DNA of 57,694 nt from Bacillota bacterium (GCA_023425025.1 JAFADG010000017.1:1-57694); one strand, 5' to 3'. Shown: positions 1 through 8,283, counted from the first letter of the stretch. The notes: a model not told the origin generated them from the sequence alone. Program-made: numbers and translations.

Positions 1-1
1 G

Positions 2-352
2 GCGTGCTATGCAAGGCTGTTGAAATTGGCCCAAGATCCCAAAGCGGATTTCTACCAGGCCGAAGCCAGGCGCATGGCGGCAAGCTGGCTCAAGCGCGCA
101 AAGGTATCAAAACATACCGCGCTTACCGCGCGGCGGGACAGCATTTTTTGTGAAAGACAGATATACGCGGCTATTATTGGAAATCAGCATTGGTCAGGAC
201 GACGCATAATACTAATTCCAAACATTATTTCGTCGTTGCGGCAGTACTTTTCGCGCAGGGCTGCGTCATTCTCCGCTCAACGTAGCGCTGCTACGTCTCG
301 CTCCGACTCCTTGCCCTGCATCGAAAACTCCTCGCCGCTTTGGACGAAATAA
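2..352 (+). CDS. Possible 3' end of an upstream gene, truncated by window edge and by a repeat
   Basis: An open frame enters from the left edge and runs to a stop at 350-352. The first ~60 codons read like ordinary protein (Lys/Arg/Ala-rich, helix-like, with a FYQAEARRMAASWLKRAKV stretch). From about base 209 the frame runs into the 160-bp MITE-like repeat, so the last ~48 residues are repeat-encoded. I do not recognise a family. The authentic gene may have ended differently before the repeat arrived, or this may be non-coding sequence. Low confidence. Confidence 0.25.
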   Translation, partial: ACYARLLKLAQDPKADFYQAEARRMAASWLKRAKVSKHTALTARRDSIFCERQIYAAIIGNQHWSGRRIILIPNIISSLRQYFSRRAASFSAQRSAATSRSDSLPCIENSSPLWTK

Positions 353-368
353 TGTTTTCCATTAGTAT
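209..368 (+). repeat. MITE-like 160-bp element, copy 1
   Basis: Starts with ATACTAAT and ends with ATTAGTAT. The outer ~26 bases of each end are inverted repeats, including a perfect 15-base arm AAACATTATTTCGTC (219-233, matched by its complement near 343-357). Near the middle is a small palindrome, CGTAGC-GCT-GCTACG. Two further copies are at 15483 and 52001 (the latter reversed). No ORF typical of a transposase is present. It sits between the partial upstream frame and the stop of the dehydrogenase gene. Confidence 0.8.
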
Positions 369-385
369 AAGTCCCTCATATTCAA

Positions 386-1423
386 TCAGTCGAATACGAT
401 AACGCTCTTGACCACGTTCTTGATATTTTTGACCGTCTCCTCGTAGGCCCGCGGGGTTTCCTCAAAGCGGTAACGGTTGGAGACGATTTCATTCACGTCG
501 ATCTTGCCGCCGGCGATGGCCGCGATGGTGGTGGGGTACAGGTTCTTGTAGCGGAAGATGGAGGTGATTTTCAGCTCCTTCGTGCTGATAGGCCCCAGCG
601 GTATCCCCTCCAGGGTATCGGCCGCCATGCCGACGACCACGATGGAGCCGCCCGCCTTGCAGGTTGCAATGGCCCCGGTAACGGTGGCGGAAACGCCCGC
701 GCAATCCAGCACCGCGTCCACGCCCCTGCCGCCTGTTGCCTTCATGATTTCCTCAGCTACGTTTACCTTTGTGGAATTGAGCGGGATGCCGCCCAGCTTC
801 TTGGCCAATTGCAGGCGCTTGTCCAGCACGTCCGCAATAAACACGGTCGTCGCGCCATAGGCCTTGGCGGCCAGCAGGGACATAAGCCCGATGCAGCCCG
901 CGCCATAGATCAGCACGCTCTGCCCCAATGCCACGCCGCCGGTCTTGGCCGCGTTGATGCCGATGGCCAGGGGCTCCACCAGCGCGCCTTCCTCAAAGGA
1001 CATGTGATCCGGAATTTTGAACGCCCACTCCGCCGGATAGGCGATATAGTTCATCAGGCAGCCGTCGTAGGGCGGCGTCGCCAGGAACTTGACATCGGGG
1101 CAAAGGTTGTAGTGCCCGCCGAGGCAGAATTCACATTTGCCGCAGGGAACGCCGGGCTCCAGGCATACGCGGTCCCCCGCCTTTAGGTGGGTGACCCCTT
1201 CGCCGACTTCTGTTACGATGCCGGCGCACTCATGCCCAAGGATAAAGGGAAAATCCACAACAAAATCGCCGATGCGGCCATGCTGATAATAATGAACGTC
1301 GGAGCCGCATACGCCGACAGCCTGCAATTTCACCATGACCTCGCCGCTTTTGAGCGAAGGCATGGGGATTTCTTTCATCTCGAGTGTGTTAAAAGCCGTC
1401 AGAACAGCCGCCATGTTTTTCAT
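386..1423 (-). CDS. Zinc-dependent polyol (sorbitol/xylitol-type) dehydrogenase
   Basis: 345-residue medium-chain alcohol dehydrogenase, the usual length for sorbitol/L-iditol dehydrogenases. Catalytic zinc ligands are visible as Cys39 in VGVCGSD, His64-Glu65 in GHE and Glu150. The structural zinc site is four cysteines at about 94, 97, 100 and 108. The Rossmann glycine motif GAGCIG is at 174-179. It should oxidise a polyol to a ketose with NAD(P). The start has a GAGGTG ribosome site 7 bases upstream; a second Met at residue 4 is possible. It is the last gene of the minus-strand sugar transporter operon, 79 bases after the binding-protein gene, suggesting that the imported substrate is a polyol or related sugar. 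Exact substrate cannot be read from the sequence. Confidence 0.88.
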   Translation of the reverse strand: MKNMAAVLTAFNTLEMKEIPMPSLKSGEVMVKLQAVGVCGSDVHYYQHGRIGDFVVDFPFILGHECAGIVTEVGEGVTHLKAGDRVCLEPGVPCGKCEFCLGGHYNLCPDVKFLATPPYDGCLMNYIAYPAEWAFKIPDHMSFEEGALVEPLAIGINAAKTGGVALGQSVLIYGAGCIGLMSLLAAKAYGATTVFIADVLDKRLQLAKKLGGIPLNSTKVNVAEEIMKATGGRGVDAVLDCAGVSATVTGAIATCKAGGSIVVVGMAADTLEGIPLGPISTKELKITSIFRYKNLYPTTIAAIAGGKIDVNEIVSNRYRFEETPRAYEETVKNIKNVVKSVIVFD

Positions 1424-1454
1424 ATTGCCGCACCTCGCCTGTGATTGTAGGTTT

Positions 1455-1496
1455 GAAAAAAGGGGGGCGGGGGATAGAGCCCCTCACCCCCCAAAC
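1455..1496 (-). terminator. Internal terminator/attenuator between binding-protein and dehydrogenase genes
   Basis: On the minus strand, a G-rich arm (GGGGGGTGAGGGG) pairs with a C-rich arm (CCCCCGCCCCCC) and is followed at once by a run of T. It lies between the solute-binding-protein stop and the dehydrogenase start, so it probably lowers read-through into the dehydrogenase, or marks an RNA processing point that keeps binding-protein mRNA abundant. Confidence 0.6.
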
Positions 1497-1502
1497 GGAG
1501 CA

Positions 1503-2471
1503 TTATTGCAGAGCGCCGGCCTGCTTGTGGATGTCGATCAGTTCGGTCACGTTTTCCAGGATGTACAGGGGGTTGCCCACGTCGGTGTCAATTTGCGTTT
1601 CTTCGCCGGTTAAGAGCTTGTGGGAGGTGGAGAGCAGCAGGGCGGCCAGTTCATAGGCGTTCTGCAGGCAGGTGGCGGTCATGCGGCCTTCCTGGATGAG
1701 CAGAGCGGCTTCAGCGGTGCCGTCCACGCCGAAGGACAGGGTGTCTTTGTAAGCTTCGTTGTCCTTGATCACTTCCAGAGCGCCGGCGGCCATGTTGTCG
1801 TTCATCGCGGCGATCAGGCCGATGGTGTCATTGGCGGTTACCCAGTCTTCCATCAGGGCCATGGCTTCGTCCTTGTTCCAGTTGGCATAGTCGTCGCCAA
1901 CAATGGTTACGTCGGGGCGCTTCTCAAAGAATTCCTTCTGCCAGGCCACCAGGCGCTCGTCCGCGTGGAAGTTGCCGGCGGGGCCACGGAGGATGACGGC
2001 CTTGGCGCCCTGGGGAACATGCTCGAAGGCATAGCGGGCGTTCACGGCAGCCTGTTCGTAGGGCTGGGCGTCCACGGAGGAAGCGCCTTCAATGCCGGTG
2101 ATACGGGCGTTGGTGGTGATGCAGATGATGCCGGCCTGCACAACCTTTTCGGCGTAGGGGCGCTGGGCTTCGCCGTTGTTGGGCTGGATGATGATGGCGT
2201 CATATTTGTTGGTGATGGCGTTTTCGATCAGGGAGTTTTCGATTTCGTCGTTGGCCTGGCCGTCAAAAACATCCAGGGTGATGTCCGGGTACTTGGCGGC
2301 TTCTTCCTTCACGGCGTTGGCCAGCCAGGCGGCGAAAGAGTCGGCCTGAGCGCGGGCGATGTAGGCGATGCGATAGGTTTTTGCGCCTTCCGCGCCGGCG
2401 GATGCGACCATTCCCAGGGACAGGCCCAGGACCATGGACAGAACGAGAACCAGAGACAGAACCTTTTTCAT
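1503..2471 (-). CDS. Sugar ABC transporter substrate-binding protein (RbsB-like, type 1 periplasmic-binding fold)
   Basis: 322 residues from the ATG that follows a strong AAGGAGGAAAGCTC site; an upstream in-frame ATG would add 12 residues and break the signal peptide. The N-terminus MKKVLSLVLVLSMVLGLSLG is a signal sequence with likely cleavage after ASAGA. The mature part has the pattern of the RbsB family: YIARAQADSFAAWLANAVKEE at the start, then DGQAND, a NKYDAIIIQPNN strand, and GVDGTAEAALLIQEG near the end. It should bind an aldose or polyol outside the membrane and deliver it to the adjacent permease. No Cys directly after the signal for a classical lipobox was seen. It follows the ATPase and permease genes in one operon. 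Confidence 0.9.
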   Translation of the reverse strand: MKKVLSLVLVLSMVLGLSLGMVASAGAEGAKTYRIAYIARAQADSFAAWLANAVKEEAAKYPDITLDVFDGQANDEIENSLIENAITNKYDAIIIQPNNGEAQRPYAEKVVQAGIICITTNARITGIEGASSVDAQPYEQAAVNARYAFEHVPQGAKAVILRGPAGNFHADERLVAWQKEFFEKRPDVTIVGDDYANWNKDEAMALMEDWVTANDTIGLIAAMNDNMAAGALEVIKDNEAYKDTLSFGVDGTAEAALLIQEGRMTATCLQNAYELAALLLSTSHKLLTGEETQIDTDVGNPLYILENVTELIDIHKQAGALQ

Positions 2472-2552
2472 GAGCTTTCCTCCTTGTTTGCTTTGGGTTT
2501 TCCCCATCTATTGCCACCGCTTCACGCGGCTGCGGCCACTTGAGTGAGGCTG

Positions 2553-3545
2553 TTATGCCTTGGATACCCTGCTTTCGATGTTGCCCAGCTTTTTGCGGGT
2601 CCTGCGCGTCTTGGCGTAGATGTCGTAGATGACGGCCATGGCGATGATCAGGCCGCGGATGATCTGCTGGATGTAGGAGTTCACGCTGGTCAGGTTCATG
2701 ATGTTGTTGAGGAAGCCGACGATGAACGCGCCGATCAGCGTGCCGCCCGCCGTGCCGATGCCGCCGGAGAAGCTGGTGCCGCCGATGATGGTGGTGGTCA
2801 GCGCGTCAAACTCATAGCCCTGGGCGCCGTTGGGCAGGCCGGCGTTGACCCGGGACATGAACAGCACCGCCGCCACGCCCACCAGCAAGCCGTTGATCAG
2901 GTAAGCGCCCATCTTGACCCGGTTGACCGCGATGCCCGAGGCGTTGGCAGCATCCTCATTGCCGCCGATGGCGTACAGGGAGCGCCCGAACCGGGAGTGG
3001 TTGAGAATGTACCAGGTAATACCGAAGAAGAAGAGCATGATGATGATCGGGGTAGGTACAATGCCGATGGAGCCCTGGCCCAATACGGTGTATTCGCCAA
3101 TTTGATACACGTTCTGGCCGGCGGTCATGTACAGCGCCGCGCCGCGGGCCATGGTCTGCATCGCCAGGGTGGCGATAAAGGCGGGGGCCTTGAACTTGGT
3201 GACCATCACGCCGTTGAGCAGGTTACAGAACATGGCGACCGCAATGGAAACAAGTATGGCCAGCGGCATGGAGCCCGTCGCCTTGAAAGCGATGACGGAG
3301 AGCGTGCCGGCGAAGGCGATGACCGAGCCGCTGGACAAATCCAACAGGCCGCAGATGATCAGGATCGTTTCGCCAAAGGCCAGGATGGTCGTTACGGAAA
3401 TCTGCCGGGAGATGTTGGTCAGGTTGCCCCAGGTCAAAAAGTTGGCGTTGAGCACCGTGCAGACCAGGAACAGTACCGCCAGTACCAGCAGAATGCTGTA
3501 ACGGCTGAGTAGGGCGCTTGCAGAGCTAAACCTCTTGTTGTTCAT
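2553..3545 (-). CDS. Sugar ABC transporter permease (RbsC-like)
   Basis: 330-residue hydrophobic protein with about 8-10 membrane segments, the size and pattern of the ribose/galactose/autoinducer permeases. Family landmarks include LTNISRQISVTTILAFGETILIICGLLDLSSGS near the N-terminus, ALYAIGGNEDAANASGI-type cytoplasmic loop (the coupling region) and ALTTTIIGGTSFSGGIGTAGGTLIGAF in the second half. It forms the membrane channel with the RbsA-like ATPase. The start has a GGAGGGG ribosome site. It lies 48 bases after the ATPase gene and 81 bases before the binding-protein start, in the same operon. Confidence 0.9.
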   Translation of the reverse strand: MNNKRFSSASALLSRYSILLVLAVLFLVCTVLNANFLTWGNLTNISRQISVTTILAFGETILIICGLLDLSSGSVIAFAGTLSVIAFKATGSMPLAILVSIAVAMFCNLLNGVMVTKFKAPAFIATLAMQTMARGAALYMTAGQNVYQIGEYTVLGQGSIGIVPTPIIIMLFFFGITWYILNHSRFGRSLYAIGGNEDAANASGIAVNRVKMGAYLINGLLVGVAAVLFMSRVNAGLPNGAQGYEFDALTTTIIGGTSFSGGIGTAGGTLIGAFIVGFLNNIMNLTSVNSYIQQIIRGLIIAMAVIYDIYAKTRRTRKKLGNIESRVSKA

Positions 3546-3593
3546 GGATACCCCTCCGAATAAATTGATAATGAAGGAAGCAACTCACGCCCA

Positions 3594-5129
3594 TCAGGAG
3601 GCGTTGCCTAAGATACCTGTGGCCAGGGTCATGATGGCCTCGGCGGAAAAATCGTCGCGTGTAAGCTCGCCGGCAATGCGGCCCTGGCACATCACATAGA
3701 TGCGGTTGCACATGCCCAGCAGCTCCGGCAGTTCCGAGGAAACCATCACCAGGCCCTTGCCCTGCTTGGCCAAATGGATCATCAGCTTGTAAATTTCATA
3801 TTTCGCGCCAACGTCAATGCCGCGGGTCGGCTCGTCCATCAGCAGCACTTCCGGATCGCGGATCATCCACTTGGCCAGCACGATCTTCTGCTGGTTTCCG
3901 CCGGACAGCGCTTCCACGGTGGTATCCAGGGAGGGCGTTTTGACGTTCATGGATTTGCAGGCATCGGTTACGGTGGACTGCTCCTTTTTCCGGTGCAGGC
4001 GGCCCTTGAAAATAAACTGCTTCAAATTGGGGAGCGAGGCGTTTTCCAGCACCGAGCGGATAGGCACCAGGCCGTAGCGCCGGCGGTCCTCGGACAGCAT
4101 CACCAGGCCCTGATCGATCACCTTGCGGATATTGCCCTTGGCCAGGGGCTTGCCCTGAAAAGCTACCTCGCCTGCTTCATATTCGTCGATGCCGAAGATG
4201 GCGCGCATTGTTTCAGTACGCCCGGCGCCCATGAGGCCGGCAAACCCGACGATCTCGCCCTCGTTTACATGGAAGCTGACATCGCGGAAGCCGCCGCCGG
4301 TGAGGCCTTTTACTTGGAGCACCGGCTTCCCGGCTTTTACCTGCTCAAAGGGATATTTGCTGTCCATCTTGCGGCCCACCATCATGGTGATGACCTGGTC
4401 GATATCCAGGTCGCAGGCCGGCTTGGTGCCTACGATGCTGCCATCGCGCAAAACGGTGATCTCATCGGCAATCTGAAAAACTTCCTCCAGCTTGTGGGAG
4501 ATATAGATGACGCACGCGCCGCGCTTTTTCATCTCTTCAATCTTTTGAAAAAGCTGCTTCGTTTCCTTCTGGGTGATGGCGGAGGTGGGCTCATCCATAA
4601 TGATGATGTCGGAGTTGTTGGATACGGCCTTCAATATCTCCAGCATCTGAATATCCGACACGGTCAGGTCCTTGAGCTTCTGGTCCGGCAAATAGGGGAG
4701 CTGCTCCCGCTTGAGTAGCTCCAGGGTCTTTTGCCGCATGGCCTTGTGATCGACGCGGCCAAAGCGCGTCATGGGCCAGCGGCCCAGGAAAATGTTTTCC
4801 GCAACCGTCATCTCCGGCACGTAGGACAGCTCCTGAAAGATCATGGAAATGCCCAGGCTGCGCGCGTGGATGGGGTTATCGATCACAACGTCCTTCCCGT
4901 CCAGCAGGATCGTGCCCTGATCCGGGGTATAGATCCCATTGATAATCTTCATCAGGGTAGATTTACCGGCACCGTTCTCGCCGCACAAGACGTGGGTTGT
5001 ACCTTTGCGCACACGGAAGGAAATATTATCCAAAGCCTTGACGCCGGGAAAGGATTTGGCGATATTTCTCACTTCCAGCTTGACCGGCAGCGTGTTAAGA
5101 TCTTGTGTAGAGGGCTGCGCCTGCGTCAT
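3594..5129 (-). CDS. Sugar ABC transporter ATP-binding protein with two ABC domains (RbsA/MglA-like)
   Basis: 511 residues, the standard length for duplicated sugar importers. Domain 1 has Walker A GENGAGKST (about residue 54), Q-loop MIFQELSYVPEMTVAENIFLG, and Walker B DIIIMDEPTSAI. Domain 2 has the typically altered Walker A GLMGAGRTE, signature LSGGNQQK and Walker B VLLMDEPTRGIDVGAK. It energises uptake through the neighbouring permease. The ATG at 5129 follows GGGAGGTCGAATC. It is the first gene of the operon (ATPase, permease, binding protein, dehydrogenase), driven by a near-consensus promoter at 5213-5241 and facing the ROK regulator. Confidence 0.92.
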   Translation of the reverse strand: MTQAQPSTQDLNTLPVKLEVRNIAKSFPGVKALDNISFRVRKGTTHVLCGENGAGKSTLMKIINGIYTPDQGTILLDGKDVVIDNPIHARSLGISMIFQELSYVPEMTVAENIFLGRWPMTRFGRVDHKAMRQKTLELLKREQLPYLPDQKLKDLTVSDIQMLEILKAVSNNSDIIIMDEPTSAITQKETKQLFQKIEEMKKRGACVIYISHKLEEVFQIADEITVLRDGSIVGTKPACDLDIDQVITMMVGRKMDSKYPFEQVKAGKPVLQVKGLTGGGFRDVSFHVNEGEIVGFAGLMGAGRTETMRAIFGIDEYEAGEVAFQGKPLAKGNIRKVIDQGLVMLSEDRRRYGLVPIRSVLENASLPNLKQFIFKGRLHRKKEQSTVTDACKSMNVKTPSLDTTVEALSGGNQQKIVLAKWMIRDPEVLLMDEPTRGIDVGAKYEIYKLMIHLAKQGKGLVMVSSELPELLGMCNRIYVMCQGRIAGELTRDDFSAEAIMTLATGILGNAS

Positions 5130-5179
5130 GATTCGACCTCCCTATGGAAAGCATATACGCAAAACACTTTGTTAATTTT

Positions 5180-5191
5180 GTTTTAGAAAAC
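5180..5191. promoter_or_regulatory. Candidate ROK-repressor operator
   Basis: Perfect short inverted repeat GTTTT-AG-AAAAC just downstream of the predicted transcription start, within an AT-rich leader that also contains related GTTTTGC and GTTGTTTTT half-sites. Its position suits repression of the transporter operon by the divergent ROK protein. Assignment is by position only. Confidence 0.4.
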
Positions 5192-5212
5192 AGTTTTGCT
5201 TAAGTTGTTTTT

Positions 5213-5241
5213 ATTATACTTGTCACTTCTGCACATGTCAA
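5213..5241 (-). promoter_or_regulatory. Consensus sigma-A promoter of the sugar transporter operon
   Basis: On the minus strand, TTGACA (5236-5241) and TATAAT (5213-5218) are separated by exactly 17 bases, both hexamers perfect. The expected start point is near 5206, about 75 bases before the ATPase ATG. Confidence 0.85.
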
Positions 5242-5286
5242 TATAAAAATATAAAAACAATTTGATAACCTTTTCACAAGACGGAC

Positions 5287-5315
5287 TTGACGATCCAATA
5301 TGAATTTGCTACAAT
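5287..5315 (+). promoter_or_regulatory. Promoter of the ROK regulator gene
   Basis: TTGACG (5287-5292) and TACAAT (5310-5315) with 17-base spacing, about 36 bases upstream of the regulator ATG, on the opposite strand to the transporter promoter. Confidence 0.7.
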
Positions 5316-5357
5316 GCCAATTAAGAAAAATACTTTTGCTAAAGCTGGTGATGTTTT

Positions 5358-6503
5358 ATGGCTCAAAAGAAAACCAATACCAGTGAGATCCGGAAAATCA
5401 ATCGGAGTGTTGTTTTTCAATATTTATACCATCATCCGCATACGACAAAACAGGAACTGGCGCTGGGCTGCGAACTGAGCATGCCCACCGTGACACTGAA
5501 TTTGACGGATTTACTCAGCATGAATCTATTGGAGACCACCGGCGTCAAGGATTCTACCGGTGGGCGCAAGGCGCGTCTTTTATCGGTGAATCCTTCGGCC
5601 CGGTATGCCGTCGGCGCCAACATCACCGCCCACCACATCTCCATCGTTCTTCTAAACCTATCAGGGGAAATGATCAGCCACAAACGCATGCGCGTGCCCT
5701 TTTCAAACTCCAAGGAATACATGGAAACACTTTCTTCGTTTATATGGGACTTGATCCGGGAGCAAGGCATTGACAAGCAGCGCATCCTGGGCGTAGGTCT
5801 TTCCATGCCTGCGATCATCTCGCGGGATGGCCAAACCTTGGCCTACGCGTCCGTTTTGAACTTTACCAACGGCCGGCTGCAGGATTTTTCCGGGCCTATT
5901 GGCCTGAATTGCCGCTTTATCAACGATGCGACCGCCGGCGGCTATGCGGCGCTCTGGCATAATCCCCTGTTTTCGGATGCCGGCAACCACAAGGCGGTGG
6001 TGTATCTCTCCTTGAACAACAGCATCGGCGGCGCGTTCTTTCTGGATGGCAAGGAATATGCCGGCACGAACCAGCGCTCCTGCGAATTTGGCCACATGAC
6101 CCTTCATACGGACGGAAAAGCCTGTTATTGCGGAAAATTGGGCTGCGTGGATGTATATTTGCAGGCCCTCAAGCTGTCCAACCCCTTCGATGGAAACCTG
6201 GCCGGCTTTTTCGAGCACCTGTGCCAGGGGGATCAGGAGGCGCAGGCGCTTTGGAACGATTACCGCATGAACCTGGCACGGTGCGTGAACAACCTTCGCA
6301 TGGCGTACGACTGCCAGGTCATATTGGGCGGATATGTGGGGGAGTATCTGGGGCCGCATCTGCATGAAATGCGCAAGCTGGCCGCGGAATTGAATACCTT
6401 TGAAACGGACGGCAGCTATCTGTTTGTGTCGACAGACAAGCTGGAAAGCTCGGCAGTAGGCGCCGCGTTGACATGGATCACGGATTTTATCAATACCGTG
6501 TAA
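5358..6503 (+). CDS. ROK family transcriptional regulator (XylR/NagC type)
   Basis: 381 residues. The N-terminal ~70 residues form a winged helix-turn-helix (FQYLYHHPHTTKQELALGCELSMPTVT), which distinguishes a ROK repressor from a ROK sugar kinase. The rest is the actin-like ROK fold, with VGLSMPAIISRDG and the ROK zinc site around residues 244-262: GHMTLHTDGKACYCGKLGC supplies His and three Cys. It probably senses a sugar or sugar-phosphate and controls the divergent transporter operon; the two promoters face away from each other over about 50 bases with a candidate operator beside them. The ribosome site before the chosen ATG is weak. No kinase activity is implied. Confidence 0.88.
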   Translation: MAQKKTNTSEIRKINRSVVFQYLYHHPHTTKQELALGCELSMPTVTLNLTDLLSMNLLETTGVKDSTGGRKARLLSVNPSARYAVGANITAHHISIVLLNLSGEMISHKRMRVPFSNSKEYMETLSSFIWDLIREQGIDKQRILGVGLSMPAIISRDGQTLAYASVLNFTNGRLQDFSGPIGLNCRFINDATAGGYAALWHNPLFSDAGNHKAVVYLSLNNSIGGAFFLDGKEYAGTNQRSCEFGHMTLHTDGKACYCGKLGCVDVYLQALKLSNPFDGNLAGFFEHLCQGDQEAQALWNDYRMNLARCVNNLRMAYDCQVILGGYVGEYLGPHLHEMRKLAAELNTFETDGSYLFVSTDKLESSAVGAALTWITDFINTV

Positions 6504-6528
6504 ATAGGCTGCATATATAAAAACCGGC

Positions 6529-6566
6529 AAACCTCCCCCGGCAAAATGTGCCGGGGGAGGTTTTTA
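6529..6566 (+). terminator. Rho-independent terminator after the ROK gene
   Basis: Perfect stem AAACCTCCCCCGGCA / TGCCGGGGGAGGTTT with a 5-base loop followed by TTTTT. Confidence 0.9.
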
Positions 6567-6582
6567 TAGAGGAGCATGAACC

Positions 6583-6611
6583 TTGACAAAAACATATCAA
6601 TTTATTATACT
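6583..6611 (+). promoter_or_regulatory. Promoter of the AraC-family gene
   Basis: TTGACA (6583-6588) and TATACT (6606-6611), 17-base spacing. It lies inside the longest open frame, so translation must begin downstream of about 6618. Confidence 0.8.
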
Positions 6612-6662
6612 ATAAAAATAATGGTCGTGGCAAAAAAGTGGAAGAAAGGTTGCTCAACGCGG

Positions 6663-7529
6663 ATGATCACAGCAACGCATGGGATTGGTATCCGAAAAAA
6701 GGTGCCGATGGAGCTGTTTCACCTGTTCGCGGGGCAGCCCCAGTGTGCACTGTCCGACGATGTATATGTTTCCGGCAGGCATCTGCACAAGGAAATCGAA
6801 ATGGCCTTTGTAGTAAGCGGCCAGGCGGAAATCCAGGTGGAGGAGCACTTGTTTCACGTATCGGCCGGCGAGCTTTTATGCATCCGGGGCAGCGTGCCGC
6901 ACGAATACCTGCCCAAAGGGCAGGAAGCCGAAATCATCAAAATCAAGTTTATGAAGGAATGGCTGCTGCCCTCCTTTTTTACGTCCGCGCAAAAGGAAGC
7001 CTGCCAGCGTTTGTATAACCAGGTGTTCAAGACAAGGCCCAGCGACGCGGTGCGGGAGCTGGTCCTCGCGGCGCTGCACTGCCCGCTGCCCAGGTACAGG
7101 GAATATTGCTGCTATGGGAAGCTGGTGGAGCTGACGGCGCTTTTGCTGGCCTTGCCCGAAACCATTGCCGAATCGCTGCCCGTGTCCATTGAAAGACTGC
7201 GCTATATGGAGTCCGCCATCGAATACATGCAGGACAACTGTCATGGCAAGCTGACGCTGAAGATGCTTTCTAACCATTTGGGCCTGACGGAGAGCTACTG
7301 TTCCAAGTACATCAAAAAAAACGCCGGCATTTCCTTTGTGGAGTACCTGAACGCCATGCGGGTGAACAACGCCCGGCGGCTTTTGCTCCATACGGACGTA
7401 AACATTGCCGAAATCGTGGAGAAGACGGGTTTTTTGAGCGTGCAGACCTTCAACCGCGTATTCAGGCAGCAGACCGGCCAGTCGCCCAGCGAATACCGAA
7501 AAAACAAAAAGCGCCGGGCATGCACGTAA
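6663..7529 (+). CDS. AraC family transcriptional regulator with cupin sensor domain
   Basis: About 288 residues from ATG 6663. The N-terminal half is an AraC-type cupin: RHLHKEIEMAFVVSGQAEIQVE then GELLCIRGSVPHEYLP, as in regulators that bind a sugar in a jelly-roll pocket. The C-terminal ~100 residues hold two helix-turn-helix units: LTLKMLSNHLGLTESYCSKYIKK and NIAEIVEKTGFLSVQTFNRVFRQQTGQSPSEYR. The start is uncertain: 6663 has an AAAGG rather far upstream, while 6708 has AAAGGTG at close spacing and would still leave most of the cupin. An in-frame ATG at 6621 would be nearly leaderless given the promoter. Its target is not obvious; it stands alone between the ROK gene and a YmaF-like gene. 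Confidence 0.85.
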   Translation: MITATHGIGIRKKVPMELFHLFAGQPQCALSDDVYVSGRHLHKEIEMAFVVSGQAEIQVEEHLFHVSAGELLCIRGSVPHEYLPKGQEAEIIKIKFMKEWLLPSFFTSAQKEACQRLYNQVFKTRPSDAVRELVLAALHCPLPRYREYCCYGKLVELTALLLALPETIAESLPVSIERLRYMESAIEYMQDNCHGKLTLKMLSNHLGLTESYCSKYIKKNAGISFVEYLNAMRVNNARRLLLHTDVNIAEIVEKTGFLSVQTFNRVFRQQTGQSPSEYRKNKKRRACT

Positions 7530-7632
7530 TTCCATGGCCTGCGTAAGTTGAATTGGGCACAAATGTTTATTTGCTGTGCCTGGCGTGCATGAGGCTGTAT
7601 TGCACGACAAAACAACAAAGGAGAGCGTTCGT

Positions 7633-8052
7633 ATGTTTGCTTTTGAAAGCGATGCGAACAGCACCGCCAAAGATACGGGAGGCGCGGAAAAAGCAGGCGG
7701 CTTGGGCCTTCATCACGCAAAGTGCCGCGACAACCAAGGGGAGCCGTACCACGTTCATGAGGTGTGGGGGCTTACCGATCCGGCGGAAAATGGCAAAGAC
7801 GCCCATACCCACCGCCTGATGGCTGTTTCAAGCGATCCTCAAAGCATTGCAAACAATGATCACGTCCACTTCGTCACCTTCCAATCAGACTTCCATGATG
7901 ATTTCTTTCATGAGGGATGGGGCACCACCAGCGGCGCCTTTCCTGTTGACGGCGGACATGTGCATTTTTTGAACGGCATTACAACGCTGAATGACGGGCA
8001 TTGGCACAAATATAAAATCGCCACATCGCTGGATGGCTTCTACGGCGGCTGA
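7633..8052 (+). CDS. YmaF-like histidine-rich protein
   Basis: About 139 residues from an ATG preceded by AAAGGAGAGCG (an earlier in-frame ATG at 7576 lacks a site). The protein has many His-x-His and HxxxF pairs: LGLHHAKC, YHVHEVWG, DAHTHRLMAVSS, DHVHFVTFQSDFHDDFFHEG, GHVHFLNG, GHWHKYKIATS. This repeated H-x-H pattern is typical of the YmaF family of unknown function, which is related to small secreted or spore-associated proteins. Metal binding is plausible but only inferred. No signal peptide. It appears monocistronic and is followed by hairpins but no gene on its strand for about 2 kb. Confidence 0.65.
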   Translation: MFAFESDANSTAKDTGGAEKAGGLGLHHAKCRDNQGEPYHVHEVWGLTDPAENGKDAHTHRLMAVSSDPQSIANNDHVHFVTFQSDFHDDFFHEGWGTTSGAFPVDGGHVHFLNGITTLNDGHWHKYKIATSLDGFYGG

Positions 8053-8283
8053 ATCTCTTTCCGGCGATTGAAAACCGCCCACCCCTCCCCTGCGCGGGAT
8101 AAAAAGGGATCCCGCGAATATGGAGCAGCAGTAAGGCTACTCCATATTGTACAAAAAGCCCGCATGGTTTCGGGGCGAAATGCCCATTCACATACCCTTC
8201 GCCTTTTATCTTTCGCCTTCCGTTTCATGGCCGCGCTGACCGGCCTGTGCTCATTGCGCCGCTTTTGGCATGCGTATTCATGG
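8053..8283. other. Gene-free stretch with two hairpins
   Basis: No convincing gene. Two inverted repeats are present: GCGCGGGAT...ATCCCGCG (about 8092-8117), a probable end-of-transcript hairpin for the YmaF-like gene, and AATATGGAG...CTCCATATT (about 8118-8149). Confidence 0.4.
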
